From Mycolicibacterium rhodesiae (GTDB lineage Bacteria > Actinomycetota > Actinomycetes > Mycobacteriales > Mycobacteriaceae), in contig NZ_MVIH01000004.1 in NCBI RefSeq assembly GCF_002086695.1, positions 372,001-436,000 of the forward strand: 64,000 nucleotides of DNA. Reading direction: 5' to 3'. The notes under the pieces are model-generated. The model was given only the letters and a program-made list of their open reading frames with translations. It ran no database searches and had not been told where the DNA came from. Each line of letters opens with the position of its first letter. Position 1 is the first letter of the stretch. A program made the translations under genes and the position numbers. Shown piece by piece: positions 1 to 7,568 of this stretch.

Positions 1-98
1 TCGAAGGTGCACGCAAGGCGTTGGGCCACGCGTACGGCGGCGGCGCGCAGTACTACTCGATGTGGGTGGTCAGCTCGGACAAGCCTGCCGCGAAATGA
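1..98 (+). CDS. C-terminal end of a thiolase-like / lipid-transfer (Ltp) protein, 5' truncated by window
   Basis: Only the last 31 residues are present, read in the frame whose first full codon is at 3 and ending in TGA at 96-98. The visible tail contains a GHAYGGGAQYY segment, which resembles the C-terminal glycine/histidine region of SCP-x thiolase-like proteins. The steroid locus of M. tuberculosis carries such genes (ltp3, ltp4) nearby, so one of these is the likely identity. The stop overlaps the next gene's ATG by four bases (ATGA), which indicates translational coupling. The family call rests on a short tail and on context. Confidence 0.5.
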   Translation, partial: EGARKALGHAYGGGAQYYSMWVVSSDKPAAK

Positions 99-985
99 CG
101 CGCATGCAGTACACGGTCAGCATCGCGTTCAGCCCGCTGGACCAACTCATCGAAATTGCCAAGGCAGCAGAGGATCTCGGCTTCGACAATATCGCGCTGC
201 CGGACTCCATCTTCTATTTCGAGGAGCAGTCCGTCGACTATCCGTACACCGCGGACGGCAAGCGGATGTTCGACGAGCACTCGCCCTGGGTCGATCCGCT
301 GATCCTCGCGGGCGCACTCGGCGCGGTGACCTCGAAGCTGCGGTTCTACACCAACGTGATGAAGCTCGGCTCGCGCAACCCACTGCTGTTGGCTCGCCAG
401 GTCGGTTCCGTGGCGAACCTGACCAATAACCGGTTCGGCTTCGGCGTGGGTATCGGTTGGGCGCCTGAGGAATTCGAGTGGTGCGGGGTGCCGTATGCCA
501 AGCGCGGCAAGCGTGTCGACGAGATGATCGACATCATCAAGCTGGTACTGGCCGGCGGTATGGTCGAGCACCACGGCGAGTTCTACGATTTCGAGCGACT
601 TCAGATGAGCCCGGCGCCGTCGGTGCCGGTACCGTTCTACGTCGGCGGCCACACCGATGTCGCACTCAAGCGTGCGGTCCGGATCGGCGACGGCTGGACC
701 AGCGCGATGATGACCTGCGACGAGCTGGCCGAGACGATCTCAACGCTCAAGAAACTGCTGGCCGAGGCCGGTCGCGGCGACGACCCCTTTGAGTACCAGG
801 CGGTCTGCATCGACAAGTTCGGTGTCGACGGTCACCGGGACCTGGTCGAGGCGGGCGTCACCGACTACATCGGGATTCCGTGGGTGTTCGAGGGGCTGCC
901 CTTCGACGCTCCGGTGGACAAGAAGATCGACTCGATGAAGCGGTTCGCCGAGACGTACATCCACTCGGGCTGGCAAGAGCAGTGA
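95..985 (+). CDS. LLM-class F420-dependent oxidoreductase (Rv3520c-like)
   Basis: A 296-residue luciferase-like monooxygenase fold protein of the F420-dependent class. An FGFGVGIGW segment at residues 114-122 and a VPFYVGGHTDVALKRAVRIGDGW-type region (described, not quoted in full) near residues 180-205 are typical of this family. Start 95 was chosen because its ATG overlaps the upstream stop as ATGA; an ATG at 104 is possible. Steroid-locus members are thought to act on steroid-derived ketones or alcohols, but the substrate is not evident from sequence. The stop at 983-985 overlaps a GTG that opens the next reading frame. Confidence 0.82.
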   Translation: MTRMQYTVSIAFSPLDQLIEIAKAAEDLGFDNIALPDSIFYFEEQSVDYPYTADGKRMFDEHSPWVDPLILAGALGAVTSKLRFYTNVMKLGSRNPLLLARQVGSVANLTNNRFGFGVGIGWAPEEFEWCGVPYAKRGKRVDEMIDIIKLVLAGGMVEHHGEFYDFERLQMSPAPSVPVPFYVGGHTDVALKRAVRIGDGWTSAMMTCDELAETISTLKKLLAEAGRGDDPFEYQAVCIDKFGVDGHRDLVEAGVTDYIGIPWVFEGLPFDAPVDKKIDSMKRFAETYIHSGWQEQ

Positions 986-1382
986 GTTCACCGGCCCACG
1001 AGGCGGGACGGCGATCCCGTGCGGCCGCCATGGCTCGCGACAAGCAGGCGTGGCTTGCGGTGTTCGCCGACGACGCGATCGTCGAAGATCCCATCGGGCC
1101 ATCGCATTTCGACCCTGAAGGCAAGGGCCACCGGGCAAGGAAGCTATCGCGAAGTTCTACGACATGGCTATCGCGCCCAGCAAGCTGACGTTCAATTTCG
1201 ACAAGACGTATCAGTGCGGCAACGAGGAAGCCAACGTCGGCCATATCGTGATCGAGTCCAGCGGCTACCGGGTGATCGCCGAGGGCGTCTTCACCTATCG
1301 CGTCGACGACGAGGGCAAGATCGTCGCGCTACGCGCGTATTGGGAACTGGACAAGGCGACCGCGAGCGCACAAAAGATCTAG
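982..1382 (+). pseudogene. SnoaL/NTF2-like (ketosteroid isomerase fold) gene with an apparent -1 frameshift
   Basis: Two frames together encode one small NTF2-like protein. The first part starts at GTG 982, overlapping the upstream stop, and runs through an AWLAVFADDAIVEDPIGPS segment to about 1134. The second part, in the next frame from about 1134, continues GKEAIAKFYDM and ends ELDKATASAQKI at stop 1380-1382. The junction lies in a CGGGC run at 1132-1136, and one extra G there would restore a continuous protein of about 133 residues. This is either a real inactivating indel or a homopolymer sequencing error. NTF2-like proteins of this type often assist neighbouring oxidoreductases; the function here is unknown. 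Confidence 0.72.
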
Positions 1383-1513
1383 GCGGCGGGGGCGGTCGCC
1401 TCGGCGTAGGCCAAGGGCCATTCAACCGGTGCCGGTGCGGCCAACGAGCAGGCCGCACACACCGCCGCTCCGATGGTGGGATAGCCACACGCCGGGCAGA
1501 TATCGAGAGCCAT
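1379..1513 (-). CDS. 44-residue zinc-ribbon microprotein
   Basis: A small open frame on the minus strand starts at ATG 1513 behind a GGAGG motif about 8 nt upstream. It encodes MALDICPACGYPTIGAAVCA followed by AC and an alanine/proline-rich tail. The two C-x2-C pairs (CPAC, CAAC) 12 residues apart suit a single treble-clef or rubredoxin-like zinc knuckle. Its stop overlaps the stop of the converging NTF2-like gene. I do not recognise a named family. A good ribosome-binding site and the cysteine pattern support a real gene, but no expression evidence is visible. Confidence 0.55.
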   Translation of the reverse strand: MALDICPACGYPTIGAAVCAACSLAAPAPVEWPLAYAEATAPAA

Positions 1514-1599
1514 CCTCAGTCCTCCACGCGCTACGCCTTGTCAGGTAGCGGGGACATACCCTGCGCCGAAATCTGCCAAACGCTCGGGAGACGGGGATC

Positions 1600-2124
1600 T
1601 CAGACTTCGTCGAAGCCCGTCAGATAGCGCTGCGCCAGATCTTGGTAGGCCTTCGGGTTGATGTTCACCCACACCTCGGCCCGGGTTCCGGCGATCGGAC
1701 CCTTGACCTTCGCCGGTGATCCGGTGACCAGCACCTCGTCCGGAATGTGGGTGCCGCCGACCACCAGCGAGTGCGCAGCGATCATGCTGCGGGCGCCGAT
1801 CACCGCACCGTCGAGAACGGTGCAGTGATTGGCGATCAGCGCCTCTGCCCCGACGTGCACACCGTGGATGGTGCACATGTGCGCGATCGTCGCCCCGGGA
1901 CCGATGTCCACCGGGATGCCCGGCGGGGCGTGCAGTACCGACCCGTCCTGCACATTGGCGCCCTCTCGGATCACGATCGGCGCGTAGTCCCCCCGCAATA
2001 CCGTGTTGAACCACACCGATGCGCCGGCCTCGACGGTCACGTCCCCGATGAGCACCGCGGTGGGCGCGACGAATGCGGTCGGATCCACCCGCGGTGAACG
2101 CCCTTCGAACGAATACATCGGCAT
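1600..2124 (-). CDS. Gamma-class carbonic anhydrase-like protein (left-handed beta-helix, Rv3525c-like)
   Basis: A 174-residue hexapeptide-repeat protein; start 2124 (MPMYSFEGRSPRV) matches the usual family N-terminus, while an upstream ATG at 2178 would add 18 atypical residues. Imperfect hexapeptides run through most of the chain. Histidines at 65 (VLHAPPG), 82 and 87 (AHMCTIHG) fit the three-histidine metal site of gamma carbonic anhydrases, the zinc being shared between subunits of a trimer. It is transcribed divergently from kshA, so the KstR box at 2199-2216 may serve both. Whether it hydrates CO2 in vivo is unproven for this family in mycobacteria. Confidence 0.85.
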   Translation of the reverse strand: MPMYSFEGRSPRVDPTAFVAPTAVLIGDVTVEAGASVWFNTVLRGDYAPIVIREGANVQDGSVLHAPPGIPVDIGPGATIAHMCTIHGVHVGAEALIANHCTVLDGAVIGARSMIAAHSLVVGGTHIPDEVLVTGSPAKVKGPIAGTRAEVWVNINPKAYQDLAQRYLTGFDEV

Positions 2125-2198
2125 CGTCCAGATATACCGCACTTCAGATGGGTAATCCGCAGGTAGTACTGCTCTCATTGCGCGATGAGTCGGAAAAA

Positions 2199-2216
2199 CT
2201 GTAACGTGTTCTAGTT
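2199..2216. promoter_or_regulatory. KstR operator between the gamma-carbonic anhydrase gene and kshA
   Basis: The sequence TAACGTGTTCTAG (2202-2214) carries the AAC-N2-GTT core and right-hand TCTA wing of the KstR consensus TAGAACGTGTTCTA; the left wing is degenerate. It lies 28 bases before the kshA GTG and between divergent genes. KstR is the TetR-family repressor of the cholesterol regulon, derepressed by steroid-CoA thioesters. Confidence 0.85.
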
Positions 2217-2244
2217 AGAACCTACGAGTTGGAGGGGCGCGAGG

Positions 2245-3393
2245 GTGACAAGCGGCATTCGCGAGATCGACACTGGAACCCTGCCGGACCGGTACGCCCG
2301 GGGCTGGCACTGCCTGGGCCCGGTCACTGACTACACCGACGGCAAGCCCCACCCGATCAATGCGTTCGGGACCAAATTGGTGGTTTTCGCCGACTCGAAC
2401 AACGACGTGCACGTCTTGGACGCGTACTGCCGGCACCTCGGCGGCGACCTGTCGCAGGGCACCATCAAGGACGACGCCCTCGCGTGTCCGTTCCACGATT
2501 GGCGCTGGGGCGGCGACGGCCGCTGCAAGCTGGTGCCTTACGCCAAGCGCACGCCGCGGCTGGCCCGCACCCGGTCCTGGGAGACCGACGTGCGCAGCGG
2601 CCTGCTGTTCGTCTGGCATGACGCGGAGGGCAATCCCCCGCAACCCGAGGTGCGGATTCCGGAGATCCCGGAGTACACCAGCGGTGAGTGGACCGAGTGG
2701 AAGTGGAACTCGATGCTGATCGAGGGCTCCAACTGCCGCGAGATCGTCGACAACGTCACCGACATGGCGCATTTCTTCTACATCCACTTCGGCTTGCCGA
2801 CGTACTTCAAGAACGTCTTCGAGGGCCACATCGCCTCGCAGTATTTGCACAACGTCGGGCGTCCCGACGTCACGCTGGGCGGATCGGCCTACACCGAGTC
2901 GCACCTGGACTCCGAGGCGTCGTACTTCGGCCCGTCCTTCATGATCAACTGGCTGCACAACAACTACGGCGGCTTCAAGGCCGAGTCGATCCTGATCAAC
3001 TGCCACTACCCGGTGACGCAGGATTCGTTCATGCTGCAGTGGGGTGTGATCGTCGAAAAGCCCAAGGGCATGGACGATTCCATGAGCGACAAGCTCTCGG
3101 ATGCGATGGTCACCGGTGTCAGCAAGGGCTTCCTGCAGGACGTCGAGATCTGGAAGCACAAGACCCGCATCGACAATCCGCTACTGGTGGAAGAAGACGG
3201 CGCCGTCTACCAGATGCGACGCTGGTATCAGCAGTTCTACGTCGACGTCGCCGACGTGACGCCCGATATGGTCGACCGCTTCGAACTCGAGGTCGATACC
3301 GCACCGGCCAACGAGAAGTGGCAGATCGAGGTTCAGGAGAACCTCAAGAAGCAGGCCGAAGCCGGTTCTGAAGGACAGCCGACTCAGGTGTGA
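2245..3393 (+). CDS. kshA: KshA, oxygenase component of 3-ketosteroid 9-alpha-hydroxylase
   Basis: A 382-residue Rieske non-haem iron oxygenase that, with reductase KshB, hydroxylates C9 of androst-1,4-diene-3,17-dione, making ring B open spontaneously. Rieske [2Fe-2S] ligands are C62/H64 (CRHLGGD) and C81/H84 (CPFHDW). The mononuclear iron motif is N170, D173, H176 and H181 in NVTDMAHFFYIHFG. The start is GTG behind a GGAGGGG ribosome site. It overlaps the next gene by four bases. Regulation by KstR is indicated by the box at 2199-2216. Length and motifs match characterised KshA proteins. Confidence 0.95.
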   Translation: MTSGIREIDTGTLPDRYARGWHCLGPVTDYTDGKPHPINAFGTKLVVFADSNNDVHVLDAYCRHLGGDLSQGTIKDDALACPFHDWRWGGDGRCKLVPYAKRTPRLARTRSWETDVRSGLLFVWHDAEGNPPQPEVRIPEIPEYTSGEWTEWKWNSMLIEGSNCREIVDNVTDMAHFFYIHFGLPTYFKNVFEGHIASQYLHNVGRPDVTLGGSAYTESHLDSEASYFGPSFMINWLHNNYGGFKAESILINCHYPVTQDSFMLQWGVIVEKPKGMDDSMSDKLSDAMVTGVSKGFLQDVEIWKHKTRIDNPLLVEEDGAVYQMRRWYQQFYVDVADVTPDMVDRFELEVDTAPANEKWQIEVQENLKKQAEAGSEGQPTQV

Positions 3394-3857
3394 ATATGAC
3401 CCCCGAGGATCCACCGCCCGACGTCGACGATCTGGCGCGGTCCATGCTCGAGCTTCTCGGCGTGCACGAGCACGACGAGGCGCACGAGCATAGCGACGAG
3501 GCGTCCGGATCATGGTCCAAGGCACCGAATTTCGCTGCGGATCCACAACGGCTTGCCGCCGTGCAGGAGGCGACCCGCCAGGACAAGGAGCGCTACCTGT
3601 CGGCCGGCCTGGTCGAGATCGACTGCCGGTTCTGCCACATCGCGGTGAAGGTCAAGAAGCTCGGAGCCGCCCACACCGCGGTGCAGTGGAGCAGCGAAGC
3701 ACAGCAACGGTGCGCCTACTTCGCCGAGATCCGCGAGGCGGGCGGCAGCAGTGCCCGGACCCGGTCCTGCCCGAAACTGTCCGACAGCATCAGACATGCT
3801 GTGGCAGAAGGATGTCTGGAGGAATACTCCAGCGCACCCGCCCCCGGCGACGGCTGA
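3390..3857 (+). CDS. Conserved mycobacterial protein with Cys-x2-Cys motif, kshA partner (Rv3527-like)
   Basis: A 155-residue protein of unknown function starting at GTG within the kshA stop (4-nt overlap), so it is probably co-translated with kshA. The N-terminus is acidic and histidine-rich (HEHDEAHEHSDE, residues 26-37). The core holds CRFCHIAVKVKK (C79, C82), further cysteines at 108, 127 and 142, and a basic/hydrophobic segment between. The cysteines could bind a metal or Fe-S centre, but this is inference. The position directly after kshA matches the M. tuberculosis order. Confidence 0.75.
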   Translation: MNMTPEDPPPDVDDLARSMLELLGVHEHDEAHEHSDEASGSWSKAPNFAADPQRLAAVQEATRQDKERYLSAGLVEIDCRFCHIAVKVKKLGAAHTAVQWSSEAQQRCAYFAEIREAGGSSARTRSCPKLSDSIRHAVAEGCLEEYSSAPAPGDG

Positions 3858-3940
3858 GTTCTCCGCTTCCTCGAGTGAATGCCGCAATTCGTCGATCTCG
3901 GCAATCACATCCGCGGCTTCAGGCCGAGTAGCGTGCCGGT

Positions 3941-4378
3941 ATGACCATCAAACTCGAGAACGTGGGCATCGCGGTTCGCGACCTCGAAGCGGCGATCTCC
4001 TTCTTCACCGACCTTGGTCTGACGGTCATCGGCCGCGACACGGTCAGCGGTGAGTGGACCGACACCGCTGTCGGACTCGACGGCAACCACGCGCACATCG
4101 CCATGCTCCAGACCCCGGACGGTCACGGCCGCCTCGAGCTCTTCGAATACCTGCACCCTGAGGCGATCGAGTCCGGCCCGACGAGCCCCAACGAGATCGG
4201 CATGCATCGCGTGGCGTTCTCCGTCGACGACATCGACGACGCCCTGGCGATCGCCGCCAGACACGGATGCCACCCGCTGCGTGGGGTGGCCACCTACGCC
4301 GACGTCTACAAGCTCAGCTACATCCGAGGTCCCAGCGGGATCATCGTGATGCTCGCCGAGGAGCTCGAGAAAGCCTGA
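3941..4378 (+). CDS. VOC-superfamily (glyoxalase/bleomycin-resistance/dioxygenase) protein
   Basis: A 145-residue protein with the two beta-alpha-beta-beta-beta modules of the vicinal oxygen chelate fold: an N-terminal module (NVGIAVRDLEAAISFFTDLGL) and a C-terminal module (GMHRVAFSVDDIDDALAIAA). The usual first metal ligand, His in 'HVGIAV', is Asn7 here, while the glutamate in GRLELFEYLHP and the histidine in GMHRV are retained, so metal binding may be altered. It stands alone between kshA and the sulfotransferase operon. The substrate is unknown; epimerase, lyase or dioxygenase activities all occur in this fold. Confidence 0.75.
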   Translation: MTIKLENVGIAVRDLEAAISFFTDLGLTVIGRDTVSGEWTDTAVGLDGNHAHIAMLQTPDGHGRLELFEYLHPEAIESGPTSPNEIGMHRVAFSVDDIDDALAIAARHGCHPLRGVATYADVYKLSYIRGPSGIIVMLAEELEKA

Positions 4379-4391
4379 GCGCTCCTGCGCG

Positions 4392-5531
4392 CTACAGCCC
4401 CTTGAAGCGCTCCTTGACCTGCTCCTCGGTCAGACCGTAGTCGGCCAGCGAGTAGGTGTGCTTGGGCGCCCGCGGGCCCTGCTTGCTTTCCTCGTCGGTG
4501 CGCTGGATCGCCGCCCGCGCGTCGTCGGTCATCTCCAGTCCGAAGGCGTCATAGATCTTCTCCACCGTGCTGATCGGTTCGCGGATCAGCTCGAAGTAGT
4601 CGACATCGTAGAACTGCGCCGGATTGTGCTTGGCGCGTTCGGTGTTGAACAGCTCCAGGCCGCGTGACCAGGTCTCCAGTGAGTCGGCGCCGATGACATC
4701 GTCTTTGAACGTGTTCGACCAGCCCTCGGTGGTGTGCTGAGCAAGCGAGCACATCGAGGCCATGATCGTCTCGGCCGGCCGGTGGCATTGCAGGATCAGC
4801 GCGTCCGGATAGACGGCGAACACCGCGTCCAGGGCGAACAGATGGCTGGGATTCTTGAGAACCCAACGCTTCTCGGGATCGTTGAGTCCGATCAGCTGCA
4901 GATTCTTGCGATGCCGTGCGTACGGCTTGGTCCAGTCCTGCCGCGAAAGCCACTGCGAGTAGGTGGGCACGTGCGCGAGCGTCTCGTAGGACACCGAGTG
5001 CACGGACTGGCGCAGCAGCTGCCAGCATTCCTCCACCTCGTCGGCGGTCATGTAGTGCAGACCCGTGTAGTCCGGGTTCTCCTCATGCGCCTTGGTGAAC
5101 TGTGCGTCGATCTGCTGGAAGACCGGGTTGTCCTTCCAGGATTCGCGCGGCGGGCGGGGCTGCGGGAACTCCGCGAGCCACAGCTCGAGCCCCTGGTGTC
5201 GCGGATCCCCGCACAGAAGTCGGTGTAACGCGGTGGTACCGGTGCGCGGCAGTCCGGTGACGAAGATCGGGCGCTCGATCGGCACGTCGACGTGCTCCGG
5301 ATACTGCTTGAAGGCGGCCTCGGAAACCAGCCTGGCCACCAACGCATTTCGGACGAAGAACCGGTGCATCTTGCTGCCGAGTTCGGTCAGGTCGGCATCG
5401 TTGCGGAACGACTCCAGCAGCACGCTCAGTGCTTCTTGATAGTTGTCGTCATCGACGCCGAAGTCATCCATACCGGTGGCTTTGACGGCCGAAGCCTTGA
5501 GGCTCTCGACCGTGAGGAAGTCCGAGCTCAT
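4392..5531 (-). CDS. PAPS-dependent sulfotransferase family protein (Rv3529c-like)
   Basis: A 379-residue sulfotransferase-fold protein. The 5'-phosphosulfate-binding loop is VTGLPRTGTTALHRLL at residues 91-106. A second element, WVLKNPSHLFALDAVFAVYP, about residues 225-245, followed by CHRP, fits the 3'-phosphate-binding region. It is the last gene of a KstR-controlled operon and its ATG overlaps the upstream SDR stop by one base (TGATG). Family members in the steroid locus may sulfate a steroid or lipid hydroxyl; the acceptor is not known. Confidence 0.85.
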   Translation of the reverse strand: MSSDFLTVESLKASAVKATGMDDFGVDDDNYQEALSVLLESFRNDADLTELGSKMHRFFVRNALVARLVSEAAFKQYPEHVDVPIERPIFVTGLPRTGTTALHRLLCGDPRHQGLELWLAEFPQPRPPRESWKDNPVFQQIDAQFTKAHEENPDYTGLHYMTADEVEECWQLLRQSVHSVSYETLAHVPTYSQWLSRQDWTKPYARHRKNLQLIGLNDPEKRWVLKNPSHLFALDAVFAVYPDALILQCHRPAETIMASMCSLAQHTTEGWSNTFKDDVIGADSLETWSRGLELFNTERAKHNPAQFYDVDYFELIREPISTVEKIYDAFGLEMTDDARAAIQRTDEESKQGPRAPKHTYSLADYGLTEEQVKERFKGL

Positions 5532-6313
5532 CAGTTGTGATACTCCCCGCAGTTGACGTCCAGTGTCTGCCCGGTGATGCCGTTCGACAGATCGCTGGCC
5601 ATGAACAGGATCGCCGAGGCAACCTCGTCCTCGGTCGGTAGCCGCTTGAGGTCGCTGTTGACCGCAGCAGCCTTGTAGATCTCGTCGACGGTCGTGCCGT
5701 ACTTACCGGCCTGGTGCTCGAAATAACCCTGCAAGGTGCCACCCCAGATATAGCCGGGCAGAACGGAATTCACCCGGACGCCCTGGGGCCCGAGTTCACT
5801 GGCCAACGACTGGGACATCGACAGCAGCGCAGCCTTGGCCAGCTTGTAGGCACCCTGCTTGGGATCTGAGTGCCGCAGCACCATCGAGTTGACGTTGACC
5901 ACCGAGCCTTTGGCCTCGACCAATGCCGGGGTGAATCCCTGGATCAGCCGCAGCGCACCGAGCACCGTGAGCTCCACGGTCTCGCGGATGTGGTCGAAAG
6001 AGGTGTTGGCGAAGGGCTTCATCGACGGCACCTTGAACGCGTTGTTGATCAACACGTCGACCTTGCCGTAGGCGGCCAGGGTCTCCTTCACCAGGTTGTC
6101 GACCTGAGCCTCGTCGGTGATATCGGTGCCCACCGACAGCGCGCGCCGGCCGAGGTCGGTGACCTGCTTGGCCACATCGTCCAGACGCCCGACCGTCCGT
6201 GCCGCCAACACCAGGTCGGCGCCTTCCTCGGCACATCGGCGCGCCAGCGTGGTGCCCAGCGCGGGACCGACGCCACTGATCACGACGACCTTGTTCTCGA
6301 GCATGCCGGCCAT
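5531..6313 (-). CDS. Short-chain dehydrogenase/reductase (Rv3530c-like)
   Basis: A 260-residue SDR. The NAD(P)-binding turn is SGVGPALG (residues 13-20), the NNA motif is at 90-92, and the catalytic set is Ser143 (NVNSM) with Tyr156 and Lys160 (AYKLAK). Start 6313 (MAGMLENKVV) was preferred; upstream in-frame codons would add a 37-residue non-SDR leader. It lies four bases after the DUF1214 gene and overlaps the sulfotransferase start, so the three are co-transcribed. A hydroxysteroid or hydroxyacyl substrate is plausible given the KstR operator upstream. Confidence 0.85.
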   Translation of the reverse strand: MAGMLENKVVVISGVGPALGTTLARRCAEEGADLVLAARTVGRLDDVAKQVTDLGRRALSVGTDITDEAQVDNLVKETLAAYGKVDVLINNAFKVPSMKPFANTSFDHIRETVELTVLGALRLIQGFTPALVEAKGSVVNVNSMVLRHSDPKQGAYKLAKAALLSMSQSLASELGPQGVRVNSVLPGYIWGGTLQGYFEHQAGKYGTTVDEIYKAAAVNSDLKRLPTEDEVASAILFMASDLSNGITGQTLDVNCGEYHN

Positions 6314-6317
6314 GTGT

Positions 6318-7445
6318 CTACCCCACCATCCTGTTGCCAATGAGTTTCTGACGCAGCGCGATTCGCTCACGCCAATCGTCTTCGGAGATCTTGTTCTGCT
6401 CGTAGTAGGGCAGCTTGCCCGCAACCTCGTCGAGGTCGACGATTTCCATCGTCGGGCCGTCGGCCTCGGTCAACGCGCGCGACACTCGCTGCCAACGGAA
6501 CTGCAGGTAGCCCTTGCCATGCCCGAGCGTCTCGACCCAGTTGGTCACCCCGGGGCTCTTGTCGGCAACGACGATCCGGATCTTGCCGTCCGGATCAGCC
6601 TGCGCCTGAGTGCCATTGAGCGAAGTCTGGTGGTTGATGTAGTCCAGCGAGATGTACCAGAGGCTGCCGAGCTGGAAGCCGAGGTACGGAGCGTCGGTGA
6701 CCGGCAACGTGATGATGATCGCCTGGTCTGCGGTGATGTCGTAATGCCCGACCGATGAGTATTGAGTGGCCAGCCCGCCCGGGGTGAGCCGCGGCGCGGT
6801 CAGCGTGTTGACGGGCAGGGTGTCATAGAACCACTTCGGGAACTGCAGCCAGGTCTTGACGCGCTGCACAAGCTGTTTGCCCGCTGTCGCCCAGCGCCTT
6901 TCGATCAGTTCCTTGGTCAGTGCCGGCGGTGCGGTCCCCGCGGTATCGGTGCGCGCGATCGCGAAGCTGCCGCGCTGCGCCGACCAGTCGTTGTACACCT
7001 CCCGGATGACCAGCTGCGCGTTGCTATCCGGGGTGAATCGCCACTCGAAGGTGCCGTCGGCGGCGATGTCGAGCTTGCGGTCGTCGAACGCGGTTTCGCT
7101 GTCCGGCACCACTGCGTCGGTGTACTCGCCGCCGAGCAACTGGAAGCTCACGTCGGTGGTGGTTCCGCGCTTACCGGTGACGACGTACTCGTTGCCGGCA
7201 ACCACCCTGGTCCCGAAGTACATGGTGTCAGGATTGTCCAGGCCCATCTTGGTGAACGGTCCGGTGCCCGAGTGCAGGAAGGGATGGTCACGGTCGTAGT
7301 CGAAGGCGACGTGCGTGCAGGCCGCGACACAGCCGGCCAGGTACTGCAGCCCCTCCAGCAGATCCGCCTCGCTCTCGATGAAGTCGGCTTCTTTCACCAG
7401 ACGTTCGGACTCGGCAATGGCGTCCACCAAGGGCTGTGTGTACAT
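6318..7445 (-). CDS. DUF1214-domain protein, first gene of KstR-controlled operon (Rv3531c-like)
   Basis: A 375-residue protein whose C-terminal half (YLGFQLGSLWYISLDY to the FRWQRVSRAL segment) fits the DUF1214 fold. The starting ATG at 7445 (MYTQPLVDAIAES) was chosen; another ATG 18 bases upstream is possible. No signal peptide or membrane segment is visible. It heads the operon DUF1214-SDR-sulfotransferase, behind the near-perfect KstR operator at 7500-7513. Biochemical function is unknown; operator and position argue for a role in steroid use. Confidence 0.8.
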   Translation of the reverse strand: MYTQPLVDAIAESERLVKEADFIESEADLLEGLQYLAGCVAACTHVAFDYDRDHPFLHSGTGPFTKMGLDNPDTMYFGTRVVAGNEYVVTGKRGTTTDVSFQLLGGEYTDAVVPDSETAFDDRKLDIAADGTFEWRFTPDSNAQLVIREVYNDWSAQRGSFAIARTDTAGTAPPALTKELIERRWATAGKQLVQRVKTWLQFPKWFYDTLPVNTLTAPRLTPGGLATQYSSVGHYDITADQAIIITLPVTDAPYLGFQLGSLWYISLDYINHQTSLNGTQAQADPDGKIRIVVADKSPGVTNWVETLGHGKGYLQFRWQRVSRALTEADGPTMEIVDLDEVAGKLPYYEQNKISEDDWRERIALRQKLIGNRMVG

Positions 7446-7490
7446 GACCGCCTCGCGTTTCAAAATTGGACCGCACTGGTACGTTGTTGG

Positions 7491-7522
7491 GACTGAGACT
7501 AGAACGTGTTCTAATCTCAGTC
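7491..7522. promoter_or_regulatory. KstR operator embedded in a 32-bp extended palindrome
   Basis: The core TAGAACGTGTTCTA (7500-7513) is a consensus KstR box. It is centred exactly inside outer arms GACTGAGA (7491-7498) and TCTCAGTC (7515-7522), which are perfect reverse complements. Only the central GT pair and the pair 7499/7514 break symmetry over 32 bp. It lies 46 bases before the DUF1214 start and also upstream of the divergent IclR gene. Confidence 0.88.
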
Positions 7523-7531
7523 AACCAACGT

Positions 7532-7551
7532 GTGTTCCATATATGGAACAC
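7532..7551. promoter_or_regulatory. Perfect 20-bp palindrome, probable IclR-family autoregulatory operator
   Basis: GTGTTCCATATATGGAACAC is a perfect inverted repeat ending 17 bases before the IclR-type gene. Its GTTCC-N6-GGAAC arrangement resembles operators bound by IclR-family dimers. It sits only 10 bases from the extended KstR palindrome, so both regulators could act on the same divergent promoter region. Confidence 0.7.
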
Positions 7552-7568
7552 GAAGGTAGGATTTTGCA

